DNA of 40,150 nucleotides, from the NCBI GenBank assembly GCA_015501595.1, contig JADNRX010000465.1:1-40150 (forward strand), read 5' to 3'. The notes under the pieces were generated by a model. It worked only from the letters and a program-made list of their open reading frames with translations, searched no databases and had not been told where the DNA came from. A program made the translations under genes and the position numbers. Positions 1-10,803 of this stretch are shown piece after piece (the first letter of the stretch is position 1; every line of letters begins with the position of its first letter). The stretch is from Hymenopellis radicata (lineage: Eukaryota; Basidiomycota; Agaricomycetes; Agaricales; Physalacriaceae).

Positions 1-1985
1 CCATTCCATCCGTCTTGGCAATGTCCATCACAGTAATAACATTACTATCCCCACAAACCGCACACGCCCGCCCAATCGACTCGTCCCAGCTAATACTCGC
101 GATCCCCTTCTCGAAAAACTCCGGAAACGTGTTAACGTTCACATTCTGGAGGTACGCAAAAATATTCAGTTGTGGAATCTCTTTGCGGCCACGCGCCAAC
201 ATCGGCTCCTGTGACTTGTCTTGCCAATCCGTCCTCGGTGGGCCGCGCTGGCGACAGATGTATCTTTGAAAGACGAGGGTAGAAGGACTTTCCCTCCGGT
301 CGGAGAACTCATGGCCCCAGACCAACGCACGATGCACGCCAGGAAGTAGCCTAAGGTTAATGTCACTGTCGGCTTCCCGTCCAGACTGCGGCACGATTGA
401 CCCCGATAGGTCGTATATCCAGTTGGCATTATCAGTAGTACCCTGTGTCCTGGTAGGCCAGAGAAGGTAATGAAGAACCGTCTGCGGTCGGTTCGCCACC
501 ATGTAGATGGATATCGGCGGATATCGATCTTGGTTGTTCGACACAGTGTACGTGGGAGGAAGGTAAAAGTCAGAGAGGTGGAAGTTGCGCATCACGCCAT
601 CCCGCGTCAAAAAGACTAGTTGATTGCTAGTGTACAAGGCGGTACGCCCTTTCGGTGGCAGGTTGTATAGTTCGATGGCGTGTTCATTCCTGAATTGCGG
701 GTGGTAAACGGTACGAACGATGAGAACCTGGTTCTGTCCTGGGAGAACGCGTAGTTGGCGGACACGGTGCATCTGGGTAGGAGACGGTAAGCATTAGAGC
801 ACATGAGGAGATTGTAACATACCCAAGTTGCACGAGCCTGTATTTTGTTGCAGATCAACACGGATGGCGCGGTATCAGATTCAATTGGGAGGAAGACGAC
901 CCTGTCTGGAGGCTGCGACGTGAGGGTGTACCTCGGTTGCTCCGTGAAGGAGACGTGTGGTCTTTCATGCAAGCTGTACAACGCCGGGTCGTAGATTCGA
1001 AGTGCCGACCAGTACTGACGCACGGGTCTGAAAATGTTGCGCGCACCTATCTGTGCCTTCGCATGCGGGTCCATAGCCCTCTCGAGATCAACGATGGAAA
1101 TGAATGTACACTCGCATTCGAATTCCTGGGGGTATTTTTCTCCCGAGTACGCGTCATAAACTTGCTCGTCAAGATTGATCTGCCTGACAACCAACATAAG
1201 GACGAGAACAAGCTCTGTGGGAGATGTACAACATACGGTTGCTCGTCCAGCTCGTATTCGGTACCGATAGCCTGAGGATCGGGACTCCAGAATCGTCGAA
1301 CGTGTGAAATCATAATGCCGTCTTCACCGTGGTATCTCATGAATTTAGCATCGAGACAGTACGCGCGCGACTCTAAGTCTTCGCTTAACGCCGCAGTGGT
1401 TTTCGGCTCGCTTTCATGCGCTTCCACGTTCATAATAGCCAGCGCGTATGTCCGTCCTGTGTTACGACGACGCGCCACGGAAGCTACGAGATACTTGCCC
1501 CCGAGGAGCAGCTTCAATTCGAGAGCAATTTCAGGTATAGCGAGCTTGAACGAGGTGTGTAACATCGTATTAGCATCGCGGAAGCGGTCATCGACGGTGA
1601 TGGCACGAGTAACGAGCTCTTCGGCTTCGTGATCTGGTAGTTTGACGCCAGGACGGAATTTCGTGCTGAGAGGAGGGGTGGGGATCGCGAGGCGCCGGAG
1701 AATGCGCTGCCAGACTATAGGCTCTTGGGTAAGGAGGAAGAATAGCTTATTAACCTATACAAGGATTCAACGCGCGAAGTCACAGCAGTCAAGAAGAAAG
1801 ACGCGTACCCGTCTAAGGCAGATGACTTCCTCTACGGAAAGCAAAGGGAGCAAACAGTCAACCACAATATCGGGACTGAGCCGCTGTATAAAACATGCTG
1901 GCCATTGCGCTGTGTGTTTGTTCTCTAGCACAAGATTCGCGAGAAGAGTAGAGAGGGTTGAGACAGTAGTCCATTTGTAGAGCAT
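1..1985 (-). CDS. F-box protein, 3' end outside window
   Basis: Substrate-receptor candidate for an SCF ubiquitin ligase. Exons read on the minus strand: 1985-1809, 1754-1237, 1183-823 and 772-1 (running off the edge), joined by GT-AG introns of 50-54 bp, all with consistent phase, giving at least 609 residues. The F-box lies at about residues 30-75 (LSPDIVVDCLLPLL, then CLRRV joined across intron 1 to NKLFFLLTQEP and VWQRIL), which matches the Skp1-binding fold. The remainder has no domain I can name, but it resembles the long beta-rich C-terminal region of the large agaricomycete F-box families (e.g. SWDESIGRACAV near the end). The chosen start is the ATG giving MLYKW; in-frame upstream codons look non-coding. 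Substrate unknown. It is divergent from the pectate lyase gene, 662 bp away. Confidence 0.85.
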
Positions 1986-2647
1986 GCTAGACAATGTGAT
2001 GGGGGTGTAGTGCTGAGTGTTGTTGTTCATAAATGGCGACACATCACGTCCCATCGTAACGCGTCTTGTTCTTATTGGAGACAGTGCTTGTTGCGGAGAA
2101 GGTGCGGCCAACAGCGGAGTTTGAAAATGAAGCCGTCTTCGGCAGAATGTTGCCTGCTTCGTGTTACTAAGCTTCAGTTCATATCTTCTGGCTTTTGGCG
2201 TCGTATTTTTGGAACCCCTACCGATGCTCAGTCCCGGAACTCGATATCGCGAAAATGATTTCCAATGCCTTTTCTTTCTCCACTTCGCACTGATTATTCT
2301 ACGGTGCTCTATACTCATCGTACTGAGGATCATAGGTCGCTTCGCACTAGTATTTTTCTCTTTGGTCTCTAGTCATATCATTCCCCGACAGTGGCTCAAA
2401 AGGCTCAGGACCTCGTTCGACACAGGCCGGGCCGTCGGGAAACTGTCACCATCCCGTGTAGATTCTGTACCTCGCATGCGCCTCATCATGCCTGAGTTGT
2501 TCATTTGGGACCTTCACAAGCGGGGAATAAACTCGGATCTTTCACCTGAGCCTTCCCCTCAGCAGGTTCCTGCTCCAACTCGCCGGACCGCTCACAGACG
2601 GCCGTGTATAAAGCCTCGTACATGCAGGCTAAGTGCTCCAAGTTACG
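1986..2647. other. Divergent intergenic region, F-box / pectate lyase
   Basis: No coding exon recognised. It must hold the promoters of the two divergent genes. A TATA box for the rightward gene is annotated separately; none is obvious for the F-box gene. Confidence 0.5.
2607..2612 (+). promoter_or_regulatory. TATA box of the pectate lyase gene
   Basis: TATAAA lies 36-41 bp upstream of the ATG at 2648, in the context GTGTATAAAGCC. The distance is short but usual for compact fungal promoters with brief leaders. Confidence 0.5.
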
Positions 2648-5341
2648 ATGCGTCTTCTCCTTTCATCGGTTTGGGCGCAGTCCCTCCTCGTCGCTCCCAT
2701 CTTTGCCCTGAAGGTGCAGCTGAATCCGTCTTCGGTGACTGCGCGCTCTGTCGAAGGGTATGGAATCTGGCCCGTTACCAATGGCGATGTTTCATCCAGC
2801 GCGACATTCGATGAAGTGTCGTTGAGATTGGAGGCTATGGGCGACACTCTGAATGGAAACAGAAACAAGATTGTACAGGCACGCGTGACGGGGTATCTGG
2901 GCGAATTCCTTATAGGTGCAGGGCTCTCTTCGGACACAAGGGATGCTAGTGTGGCTCTCCAACTCTCGATTTCGGGCCTTGGAGAGGGATCCCATAGCCT
3001 TCTTACTTGGCACAATGCATGGGATGCTCTCAACTCGACTTCACCTATCGACGTTGCTATAAATGATCAAACTGTTCTTCGCGTCAGTGCTCTCATTCTC
3101 TTGTCGCGATCCCATTTTTGACATGAAGATTTTCCCAGTCTTCCCCTCAAACGGTGCGATCTGACAATATTTGGACAGCCGCCTCTACCTATCTAGTGTT
3201 CAATGTCTCATCGTCATCCGATACGACAGTCTTCACTTTCACGCCTTCTGGAGACTCTACTTCATCTGACAAACGAGCGTATATCAATGCCCTGGAGATT
3301 GATACTCCGGATATAAACGCTCAGGCCTCTTTTCCAGAACCGCCTAATGGCGAAGAGCATGTCTTAGCCGATGACCACCGTTTTACTCTCCGCTTTAAGG
3401 CAGCGACAAAGGCTACTTCCTACAACCTATATATTTCCACCACGTCGGCCGCCACAGTTGAAAATGCGACCACAACTTCCAATGTCTTCGTGGGTTCACT
3501 TTCTAATCCGTCCTACGATATGAGCAACATCAGCTCCCTGGAAATTTACTGGTGGAGGGTTGACACCGTGTACAATGACGGAAGCATCGTCCCAGGCCGT
3601 GTATGGTCGTTCCGCTCCCGTATGCTAGCATTCCCCGGCGCAGACGGTTATGGTCGCTATGCAAGAGGTGGTCGCGGAGGATCCATCGCCAAAGTCACCA
3701 ATCTCGAAGATTACGATCCATCGAGTGAGAATGTGATTGAAGGGAGCTTTCGGTGGGCAGTGAGTGCTTTAACTGGACCACGAACTGTGATCTTCGATGT
3801 GGGCGGTCAGTGCGATGTTTTTTTTGCACCTGGACAAAGTGTGATTGACGGTCATCTTTTAGGAGTTATCACTTTGAAGGCTCGAGTGACTATCACTGAG
3901 AAATACATCACTGTGGCTGGCCAAACGGCACCAGGAAAAGGCATTGTTCTCCAAGCGTTTCCCGTTGGTCTATCGGGCACGTCAGACGTTATTATACGTC
4001 ATTTGCGTGTACGTCCCGGGAAGCTCAGCAACGAAACCATTGACGGCATGGGTGAGTGTCTTTACCGGCTTTAGAGCACTATTTACATTCATCTCGTGCA
4101 GGTATGCGGGGAAGCAATCACTGCATTTTTGATCACTGCTCAATATCCTGGACGATTGATGAAAGTTTCTCGTCGCGCGACGCGTATAACATTACGTTGC
4201 AACGTACCCTCATATCAGAGCCTCTTAACGTCGCTGGGCACCAGAACTATCCGGTAGGAACGCAACACGGATTCGCGGGGAGTATCGGAGGAAACACCGG
4301 CACATTTCACCACAACCTCATCGCTCATGCCGAAGGGAGATCCTGGAGCATGGCAGGCGGACTGGATAACGCTGCCAATTTCAATGGGCAGCTCAGCATC
4401 GTCAACAACGTCGTTTATAACTTCGGTATGTTTGAAACAAGCTGCTCATTCTAGTTTACTCAAGGACGATCCTAGGCGACCGAGCAACTGACGGGGGCGC
4501 ACGAGAAGCCGATTTCATCAATAACTACTATCAGACGGGCCCGGCGACAGCGATATTTTACTCTTTCAAAGCTCAATACGAGGACTCCTTTCCAGGAAGC
4601 CAGCAATACTACTGCTCGGGCAACGTCATGCCTGGCGTATTTGACGAAAACACTGTCCAGGTGTTCAACTCTACGTCGAGCAGCGGCGTCGGCCCGTGCT
4701 TTGCCTGGGTAACGATCGATCCTGCTCCAACGTATCAGTATTTCCTGGACCAGCCTTTCTTCCCTAACAGCGTGGACATTCAACCTGCGAAGGAGGCCCG
4801 CAAGCGCGTATTGTCAGACGTTGGCGCGAACGTCCCTGTTCTAGATGAACATGACAAGCGAATCATCAACGAAACTATAACTAACACGACGACATATGTT
4901 GGGAGCTATACGGGAAAAGCCGGCATTATCGACGATCCAGCCGATGTGGGAGGCCTTGAAGATTACCCAGAGGCTGCGCGCGCGGCTTGGGACGTCGATA
5001 GCGACCACGATGGAATACCGGATTGGTGGGATGGTTCCAACGGCGGCGAAGTTGGTTGGACTCCTTTGGATGGTTATCTGAACTGGATGGCGGACCCCCA
5101 TGTTTTTGTAGCTCTCGGCAGTACAACGGACATATCACTGGAGGACCTGGCTCGTGGTTTTGTCAATCCTACGTTCACCGTTAAGGTGTGGAAGGGATCG
5201 GTAACTTCGTCCAGCACTGTCGCCACGTATATCGCACCTAGTCATGCCGGACTTGACGTGCTGACACTTCACATTACGGATGCAGACGGTACTGTTTGGA
5301 GTCGTACCGTAGGCGTAGCAGTCATTGCCGATTACCAGTAA
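2648..5341 (+). CDS. Secreted pectate lyase-like protein (PL1-type beta-helix)
   Basis: Predicted extracellular polysaccharide lyase acting on pectin-type polymers. Six-exon estimate collapses to five: 2648-3082, 3139-3805, 3863-4051, 4102-4425, 4476-5341; introns are 50-57 bp with correct phases, giving 826 residues. A signal peptide is visible (MRLLLSSVWAQSLLVAPIFA). Residues about 25-330 form two beta-rich modules, the second resembling a fibronectin-type fold ending in YWWRVDTVY. The lyase domain begins at FPGADGYGRYARGGRGG and contains VIFDVGG-VITLKARVTI, TVAGQTAPGKGI, IIRHLRVRPG and NHCIFDHCSISWTIDE, the ladder motifs of PL1 right-handed beta-helices also common in Bacteroidetes enzymes. 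A calcium-like DSDHDGIPDWW motif sits near the C terminus. The alternative upstream GTG is ignored. Substrate preference cannot be told from sequence alone. Confidence 0.88.
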
Positions 5342-5451
5342 TGCCGGACATACAAGTTCTTGTCGGGAATCACTGATAGGAAAGGGAAAAAATCTACAAA
5401 GTTTACATGATACATATTCTATAAGTAACAGTCTGTCCACGACGGAAGAGT

Positions 5452-6834
5452 TTACCACTGAGTTATATCTACCTCTGCCTCTCCGAATATACTAGTCTTT
5501 TTGACATCGAATCCTTCAACTTCTGAATGTCCATTTACAATCTCGGCTGCGTAGATATCCGGAAACTCTCTATGCAAAAACTTGGAAACGTGGGTGTTGA
5601 TTTGCTCGAATTCGAGTAGGAAACCATCGTGCCCATCGGGAGATGGAATAATGACCAGTTCCGCCTCTGGTACGTGCGCTGCAATCTCTTTCTGCTCTGT
5701 TGATGTGAACAGTCCATCGGAAGCAATACCGATGACCAATGCTCTACGAGGAAGAGTAGAGAGTACGCGTGCTAACGCTGCTGGCTCCTCCTCACCTGCA
5801 AGTCTTCGACCCCGAGAGACGTCGTGTGTATCCATTTTACGCGTGATATGAATATAACAGTTTGCATCGAACCGCGCAGTGAACTTGTCACCCTGATAGC
5901 GCAAGTAGGATTGTGCAGAGAACACCTGCGGTGTCGGGGAGTGCGTTCCGTCGCGCACTTTAGCATTCCTGTGTCCGTCGTTATGTGACGATATAGAGGA
6001 ATCGGTGGCTGTAGGCGAGGAACGGCCGGAGGAAGATGGGATTTGGAATTTTCTTCCGAAGCGGGTTTCGAATGAATCCCTAGAACGATAGGTGAGAAGA
6101 GCACTCATGCGCGCTGCGGCTAGGCCTGTTGCAGGTTGGGACGTGTAGTACCCATCCTCATATATAGGGTCGCTGTATATGCTCTGCCTTTGTGCCTCTC
6201 CCCAGCTGATGCACCACGCTGAGTGTCGCGCCGAGGTAGCGAGAGCAATAACATGGCGTACATAGCCAGGTGGCGTGCATAATGGCCATTCCAGGACGCT
6301 CATGCCGCCCATGGAACCACCAATCACAACGGCCACCGAATTGACGCCCAGATGATCGAGAACAAGTTTGTGTAGGCTGTCGTCCAAGTCAGGACACGGA
6401 AATATAAAAAGATAATAATAGCGCACTTGACATCGTCGCGGATTGTGGAGGAGGGAAAATCCGGCCCATACTGTTTCTTCGTTTCTGGGTTAATTGATAT
6501 CGGAGAGACAGTGCCATAAGGAGATCCAATCGCATTCGCGCAGAAAATGAAGAAACGATTCGCGTCAAACGCTTTTCCGTGTCCCATGAGCGGACCCCAC
6601 CTATAATAGGACTTTGAAAAGGTTTCGGCATCACATACTAAGAACTCACCAGTCCTCGACATCGGCGCTGCCAGTGAATGCATGACAGATAATCATGACA
6701 TTGTCTTTATTCGCGTTGAGGGTTCCCCAAGTCTTGTAGGCTACAGGGACATCGTGTAACGTCCTTCCACATTCAAATGTAAAAGATGGAACAGTCAGAT
6801 ACGACTGATCAATGAGATCGTTGAAGCGAGGCAT
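5452..6834 (-). CDS. MET2: Homoserine O-acetyltransferase
   Basis: Transfers acetyl from acetyl-CoA to homoserine, the entry to methionine synthesis. Exons 6834-6650, 6600-6427 and 6376-5452, introns of 49 and 50 bp, 427 residues. It is an alpha/beta hydrolase fold enzyme: VPVAYKTWGTLN, ICHAFTGSADVEDWWGP, FCANAIGSPYG, HKLVLDHLGV, the nucleophile elbow GGSMGGMS, and HSAWCISWGEAQRQSIYSDP are all highly typical. The catalytic triad is Ser of GGSMGG, Asp of IASDGLF and His of DGHDGF. The insertion rich in Ser and His around residues 255-285 is usual for fungal enzymes. The start is the ATG giving MPRFN; further upstream only a TTG is in frame. It ends 110 bp from the convergent pectate lyase stop. 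Confidence 0.95.
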
Positions 6835-7060
6835 GCAAGTGCTAGTCCAAGTGTGACTCCAATCCAAAACCTTCCGGCATCATCCGGCCCGGATATCCGC
6901 GATCGCATCAAATAAGGGCATCACCTTCCAAAGCTTCGGGACGTCGATCAGTTGCAACTTGCGAGAAACTAGACATTATGCATGAATTCGACTGCCTTTA
7001 GGGTATAAATTGGAGTCCTTTCCATATGTGCATATAATAAAACATCTAAAATCCAAACGG

Positions 7061-8825
7061 TCATGAATCCCAAATGGCGCCAAAGGCAGGAATCCCTCGA
7101 CTCATAAGGTCATATACAAGTTTCTTCGTCAGAGGTTCATTGGATATGACCACAACAGCCTCAGCCTCGAAGTCTTGAACGATTTTGTATGTCAACTTCA
7201 CCATATCAGGCCGACCGTGTATACGAGTGTCTATAAACGGAGTTCATAGCTAGAGCACCAAGCCAAGAGAGGCAAACTCACCATAGAGTACAGCTCCAGG
7301 TTCAGCCTCAAGAACCGTATTAACCAGTTCGTTCCCGAATGTTTTCCTAATGTTAGATCCAGTCCATAACAGTCGACAAGGTTGCCGCTGCTCCAAAAGG
7401 CAGGGTGCAATAGGGCCAATACCACTGCCAGTAGCCACAAAAACCACGCGTCTAAACATGATGTTGACGCGCAGAACTCCAAACACAGGCGTTCCGCGGA
7501 TCCAAACTTCTTTAGGAGGATCGCTGATGACTTTCGTGGTCCAGTCACCAGCCTGCGAAATGACAATGGAAAATTCATCTGTGCGGGTACGGGGAAGTTG
7601 GCAAAGGCATGCCATTCGTTGAAAGGATCCAAGGAGATGCGACTGAATGATCCAGGTTGTGGTGCCGGTTTGAAGCCAAAGACTAGACGTCGCATCAGTT
7701 CATTCTGACCTGTCTATCATGGAATCCAGCGCACCTTTATAATCAACAAAAAGTCGAACAGCGTGGTCTGAGAGTACTACACTACGAACCGGAATCTTGC
7801 GGAGTCTCGTCCAAGGAAGGGCAAGGGAAACTACTATCAAAGTCAGTGCAAGCTCTCATCCGAACGGCTACTAACCAGTTGAAACGATCATCAACCAAAA
7901 AGCAGTTGAGTGGAGCAATGCATATCCGAGGAAACCACCAGCCGTCCAATCTTTCGTGAGCAAGACAAGCTATGGTAAACATCAGCAAATGTAAATTGTC
8001 GACATGATTGTAGACACACTGACCTGAACCCATACAAGAGCGGTTACAGTCCAACCCAGAAATCGATGGATGCGCTCAAATGTATTGTGACTTTTGCTTC
8101 GAAAGGAGGGATACGCGAATGTAACAATCCCAGCCAGAAAGACTAAGATTACCCAAGTGACGGCTACAGTCGCCACGGAGATCTAGAAAAGAACCCGTTA
8201 GTCTTAAGGACGAAGAGAGAAAGCCTCTCGTACCCCGTCCCCATGAACATATTCTTTCATTACTTGAGCAGCCAAAGCAGCGAGCCATATAGTACCAGAT
8301 ACCGCTGCGCCTGAGTGTACTCCTCCCAAATGGTACACTCTCGCCATAAGAAGACGAAACCACAAAGGCCAGCTAAGTGATACACACATCAGACAGGTAG
8401 TTCGGTATGAGAAAAAAACTCACGAAGGTGGCACAGAGGTAAAGATAGCGAACAGAGCATTGACGACGTAGTCCTGGCGCATGAGGATCGCGATGAATAT
8501 GTTGGTCACCGTGATGAGTCCGAGCCTCTGCGAATCAGCGCCGTAGATGAACAACACAATCAGGACCGCCATGTTCGATATAAACACAATCCCAAAAAGA
8601 CGGTGGTACGGTGAAAACGAGATGCCGAATGTCTCCTGTGGTCTTCTGCTGCGTCTTCTCCGGCATAACCACTTCCAGATACCCACCCCAAGGAAGCTTT
8701 TCCGTGACACTGTTGGAGTCCAATTTCAGCGACAAAACTTCTCCAGTAGCGGTGGTGGACGTGAATGAAGATACACGAGGTACAGCGGGAGAAGACAGTT
8801 CATGTAGGACAACTGGGGAAGGCAT
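7061..8825 (-). CDS. TmpA/ferric-reductase-like membrane flavoprotein, one frame break
   Basis: Predicted multi-pass membrane oxidoreductase with FAD and NAD(P)H domains, of the type of Aspergillus TmpA (conidiation-related). Eight exons: 8825-8777, 8709-8424, 8372-8234, 8182-8024, 7969-7876, 7833-7735, 7682-7282, 7230-7061; about 465 residues. Hydrophobic helices cover residues about 45-230. Motifs: PWTRLRKIPVRS with SDHAVRLF, FAD-side EWHAFANFP, FSIVISQAGDW, and the nucleotide-binding FVATGSGIGPI; the C terminus is VVVISNEPLTKKLVYDLM. Exon 7 needs one extra base in the C run near 7585 to join ANFP to the FSIVIS strand; alternatively a 38-bp intron could hop over it, but this would delete a conserved strand. 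The first intron (8710-8776) uses a weak GTGTAT donor and is less certain. An NRPS-like or other ferric reductase relative cannot be excluded. Confidence 0.68.
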
Positions 8826-9097
8826 TATCTCACCGAAAGTCGCATCTGATGAACCACTGCATTCACGATTTTATATGGACTTCGAAGTGGAATGAGTCTG
8901 GACTTCATGTATCCGCGAGTCGGACTGAGAGTCATAGATGTTGATTCGCATCCTAACAAGTGTCAAAGATAGCTGACAGCCCTGTGGCGGTCGAACATTG
9001 TCTACAGCATCGGTCGTGTGATTTTCGTTCCGCTAAGGACGCTATGGAAGTAGTGTTTAGAATATCAGCAAGCCTGAGGGCCATCCGGGACAAGGCG

Positions 9098-9462
9098 TCA
9101 TATTCGTGGGGCGAGCAGATGGCCCCGAGTGTAGATCCGCTTGAGATCCGCCTTGTGCAATGTGTGCGACGTCGAGAATGATGTTCCCATCTGCCGGCTA
9201 TCCAGGCCAAGAGAGAAGCGTAATACTCGAATAGAGAACGCGTCCTATTGTAATAGTTAGCCATTAATGGACTCGAAGATCAGTATCGATCAGTACCAAG
9301 CTCACCTTGGTGCACGTGCATGTCAAAACATCTCCGAAGAATTGCTTGCTGGTCTGGACTTCTTTTTGTCGATAACGACGAGGTGACAGTAGTAATGAGT
9401 TCAGGTACCGTGATACACTCTTCCTCGTCGCTGTATGTTGAGCCACGCCGGGAATGGTCCAT
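9098..9462 (-). CDS. Possible small gene, unknown function
   Basis: Weak call. Exon 1 (9462-9306) encodes an acidic then basic stretch (TYSDEEECITVPELI, KRSPDQQAILRRCF) followed by a good GTGAGC donor. Joining to an acceptor at 9226 gives a 94-residue protein; joining to the more canonical acceptor CAATAG nearer the donor gives a 68-residue form ending soon after. No domain recognised. It lies upstream of the membrane flavoprotein on the same strand. It may be only a fragment or not a gene. Confidence 0.25.
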
Positions 9463-9972
9463 GGTTGGCACATCAAGCAAGTTGCACCGTCAACGACGTT
9501 GTTGTCAATGCTCGACTGAAACAAGACCAGCTTCCGATGGCATTTTCAGCTGCAAGGTCCGGCAGAGCGTATTCCGTTCCCGTCACAGGCTGTAAGCGCA
9601 AGTTGGAACGTCAAGCCGGGCTGGATACGCGTGCAGGCGCACAAGCGCCAGTCAATACTTCTAGACGTAGAAGCAACTGACACGCATCACCGTAAGCCAG
9701 TTGGGGGGACTAGCGGAGGGTGATCAATATGAGGCTAAGAATGGCGTTTCTCAGGCATCTGCAAGCTTTGGGCAGAGTCGGACGGCAGACGAAGGAACGA
9801 ACAATGTCGAAGTGTACTGAGTACTCTGAGATCCGCAGAGGTCGGCGTTCGCCGTGCCTGCCATGTGGACCCTCATATAAGGGTCTGGCTTGCGTCCTCA
9901 GTACTCAGTGCCCGACGTCCGGTACTTTAGACTCTGAACGTTGAACGGCAACAGGGAACGGTCGGGTTCTGC
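9463..9972. other. Intergenic left of the mobile element
   Basis: No gene recognised. It holds an imperfect inverted repeat whose arms are near 9814-9831 (TGTACTGAGTACTCTGAG) and 9897-9912 (CCTCAGTACTCAGTGC), able to fold into a hairpin just outside the element. Confidence 0.4.
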
Positions 9973-9992
9973 AGAACGGAGCCGCTCCTGCA
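9973..9992 (+). repeat. Left candidate terminal inverted repeat
   Basis: AGAACGGAGCCGCTCCTGCA; its reverse complement differs from 20050-20069 at only two positions. Further inward the match fades into CAGGCTG-type stutters. Confidence 0.5.
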
Positions 9993-10033
9993 CAGCCGGC
10001 TGCCGGCCAGGCTGCCAGGCTGTGGGCCGCCAA

Positions 10034-10752
10034 AGCTCCTGCAGGGTCACTCGAGTGCTCCTGTAGGTTCATTCGACTGATCCTATAGGTACGCTCACCC
10101 AATTCTACTGTAGGATCTTCTGAGTGCTCCTATAGGGATGTTCAGAAATCCCTGTAGGTACATTCACCCGTTCTGCTCCTATAGGTATGTTTCAAAACTC
10201 CTACAGGAGTCTTCCAACAGTCCTGCAGGTTCATTCCACTACTCCTGTAGGATCGTTTGCCTTTGCTCCTGTAGGATCGTTCCGCTCTGCTCCTGTAGGA
10301 TTGTTCGCCTCTGCTCCTGTAGGATCACTCGGATTTGCTCCTACAGGCTCATTCCACCACTCCTGTAGGATCGTTCCGCTCTGCTCCTGTAGGATCGTTC
10401 GTGTCTGCTCCTGTAGGATTCTTCGAGTCTGCTCCTACAGGATCGCTCGCGTCTGCTCCTACAGGATCGCTCGCGTCTGCTCCTACAGGATCGCTCGCGT
10501 CTGCTCCTACAGGATCGCTCGCGTCTGCTCCTACAGGATCGCTCGCGTCTGCTCCTACAGGATCGCTCGCGTCTGCTCCTACAGGATCGCTGGCGTCTGC
10601 TCCTACAGGATCGTTCGCGTCTGCTCCTGTAGGATCACTCGTGTTTGCTCCTACAGGCTCATTCCACCACTCCTGTAGGATTGTTCCTGTCTGCTCCTGT
10701 AGGATCGTTTGTGTCTGCTCCTATAGGATCGTTCACCTTAGCTCCTATATGA
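10034..10752. repeat. Left subterminal array, 24-bp minisatellite with CCTRYAGG core
   Basis: About 30 copies of CTCCTRYAGG at mostly 24-bp spacing. At 10441-10608 seven units of CTCCTACAGGATCGCTCGCG plus TCTG are nearly perfect; outside this the units drift and switch between CCTACAGG, CCTGTAGG and CCTATAGG, which are the same site on opposite strands or a full palindrome. The perfect block has three CpG per unit. Because 24 is a multiple of three all frames stay open, but the resulting repeats are not credible proteins. It ends 51 bp before the transposase ATG, so it also occupies the promoter. Confidence 0.9.
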
Positions 10753-10803
10753 AGCGTACTTAAACCTTGTATTACAATCAAATTTCATCTCCTTAACACC
10801 ACC

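Noticed and set aside
2161..2814. 217-codon plus-strand frame upstream of the pectate lyase
   Set aside because: No motif, crosses the TATA box and signal-peptide start in another frame.
10034..10752. CRISPR-like array
   Set aside because: Eukaryotic context, unit too short, no unique spacers, degenerate edges.
10138..10763. Long open frames translating the left array into repeats such as SYRIARVC or GSLASAPT
   Set aside because: The unit is 24 bp, a multiple of three, so all frames stay open by arithmetic; no gene signals.
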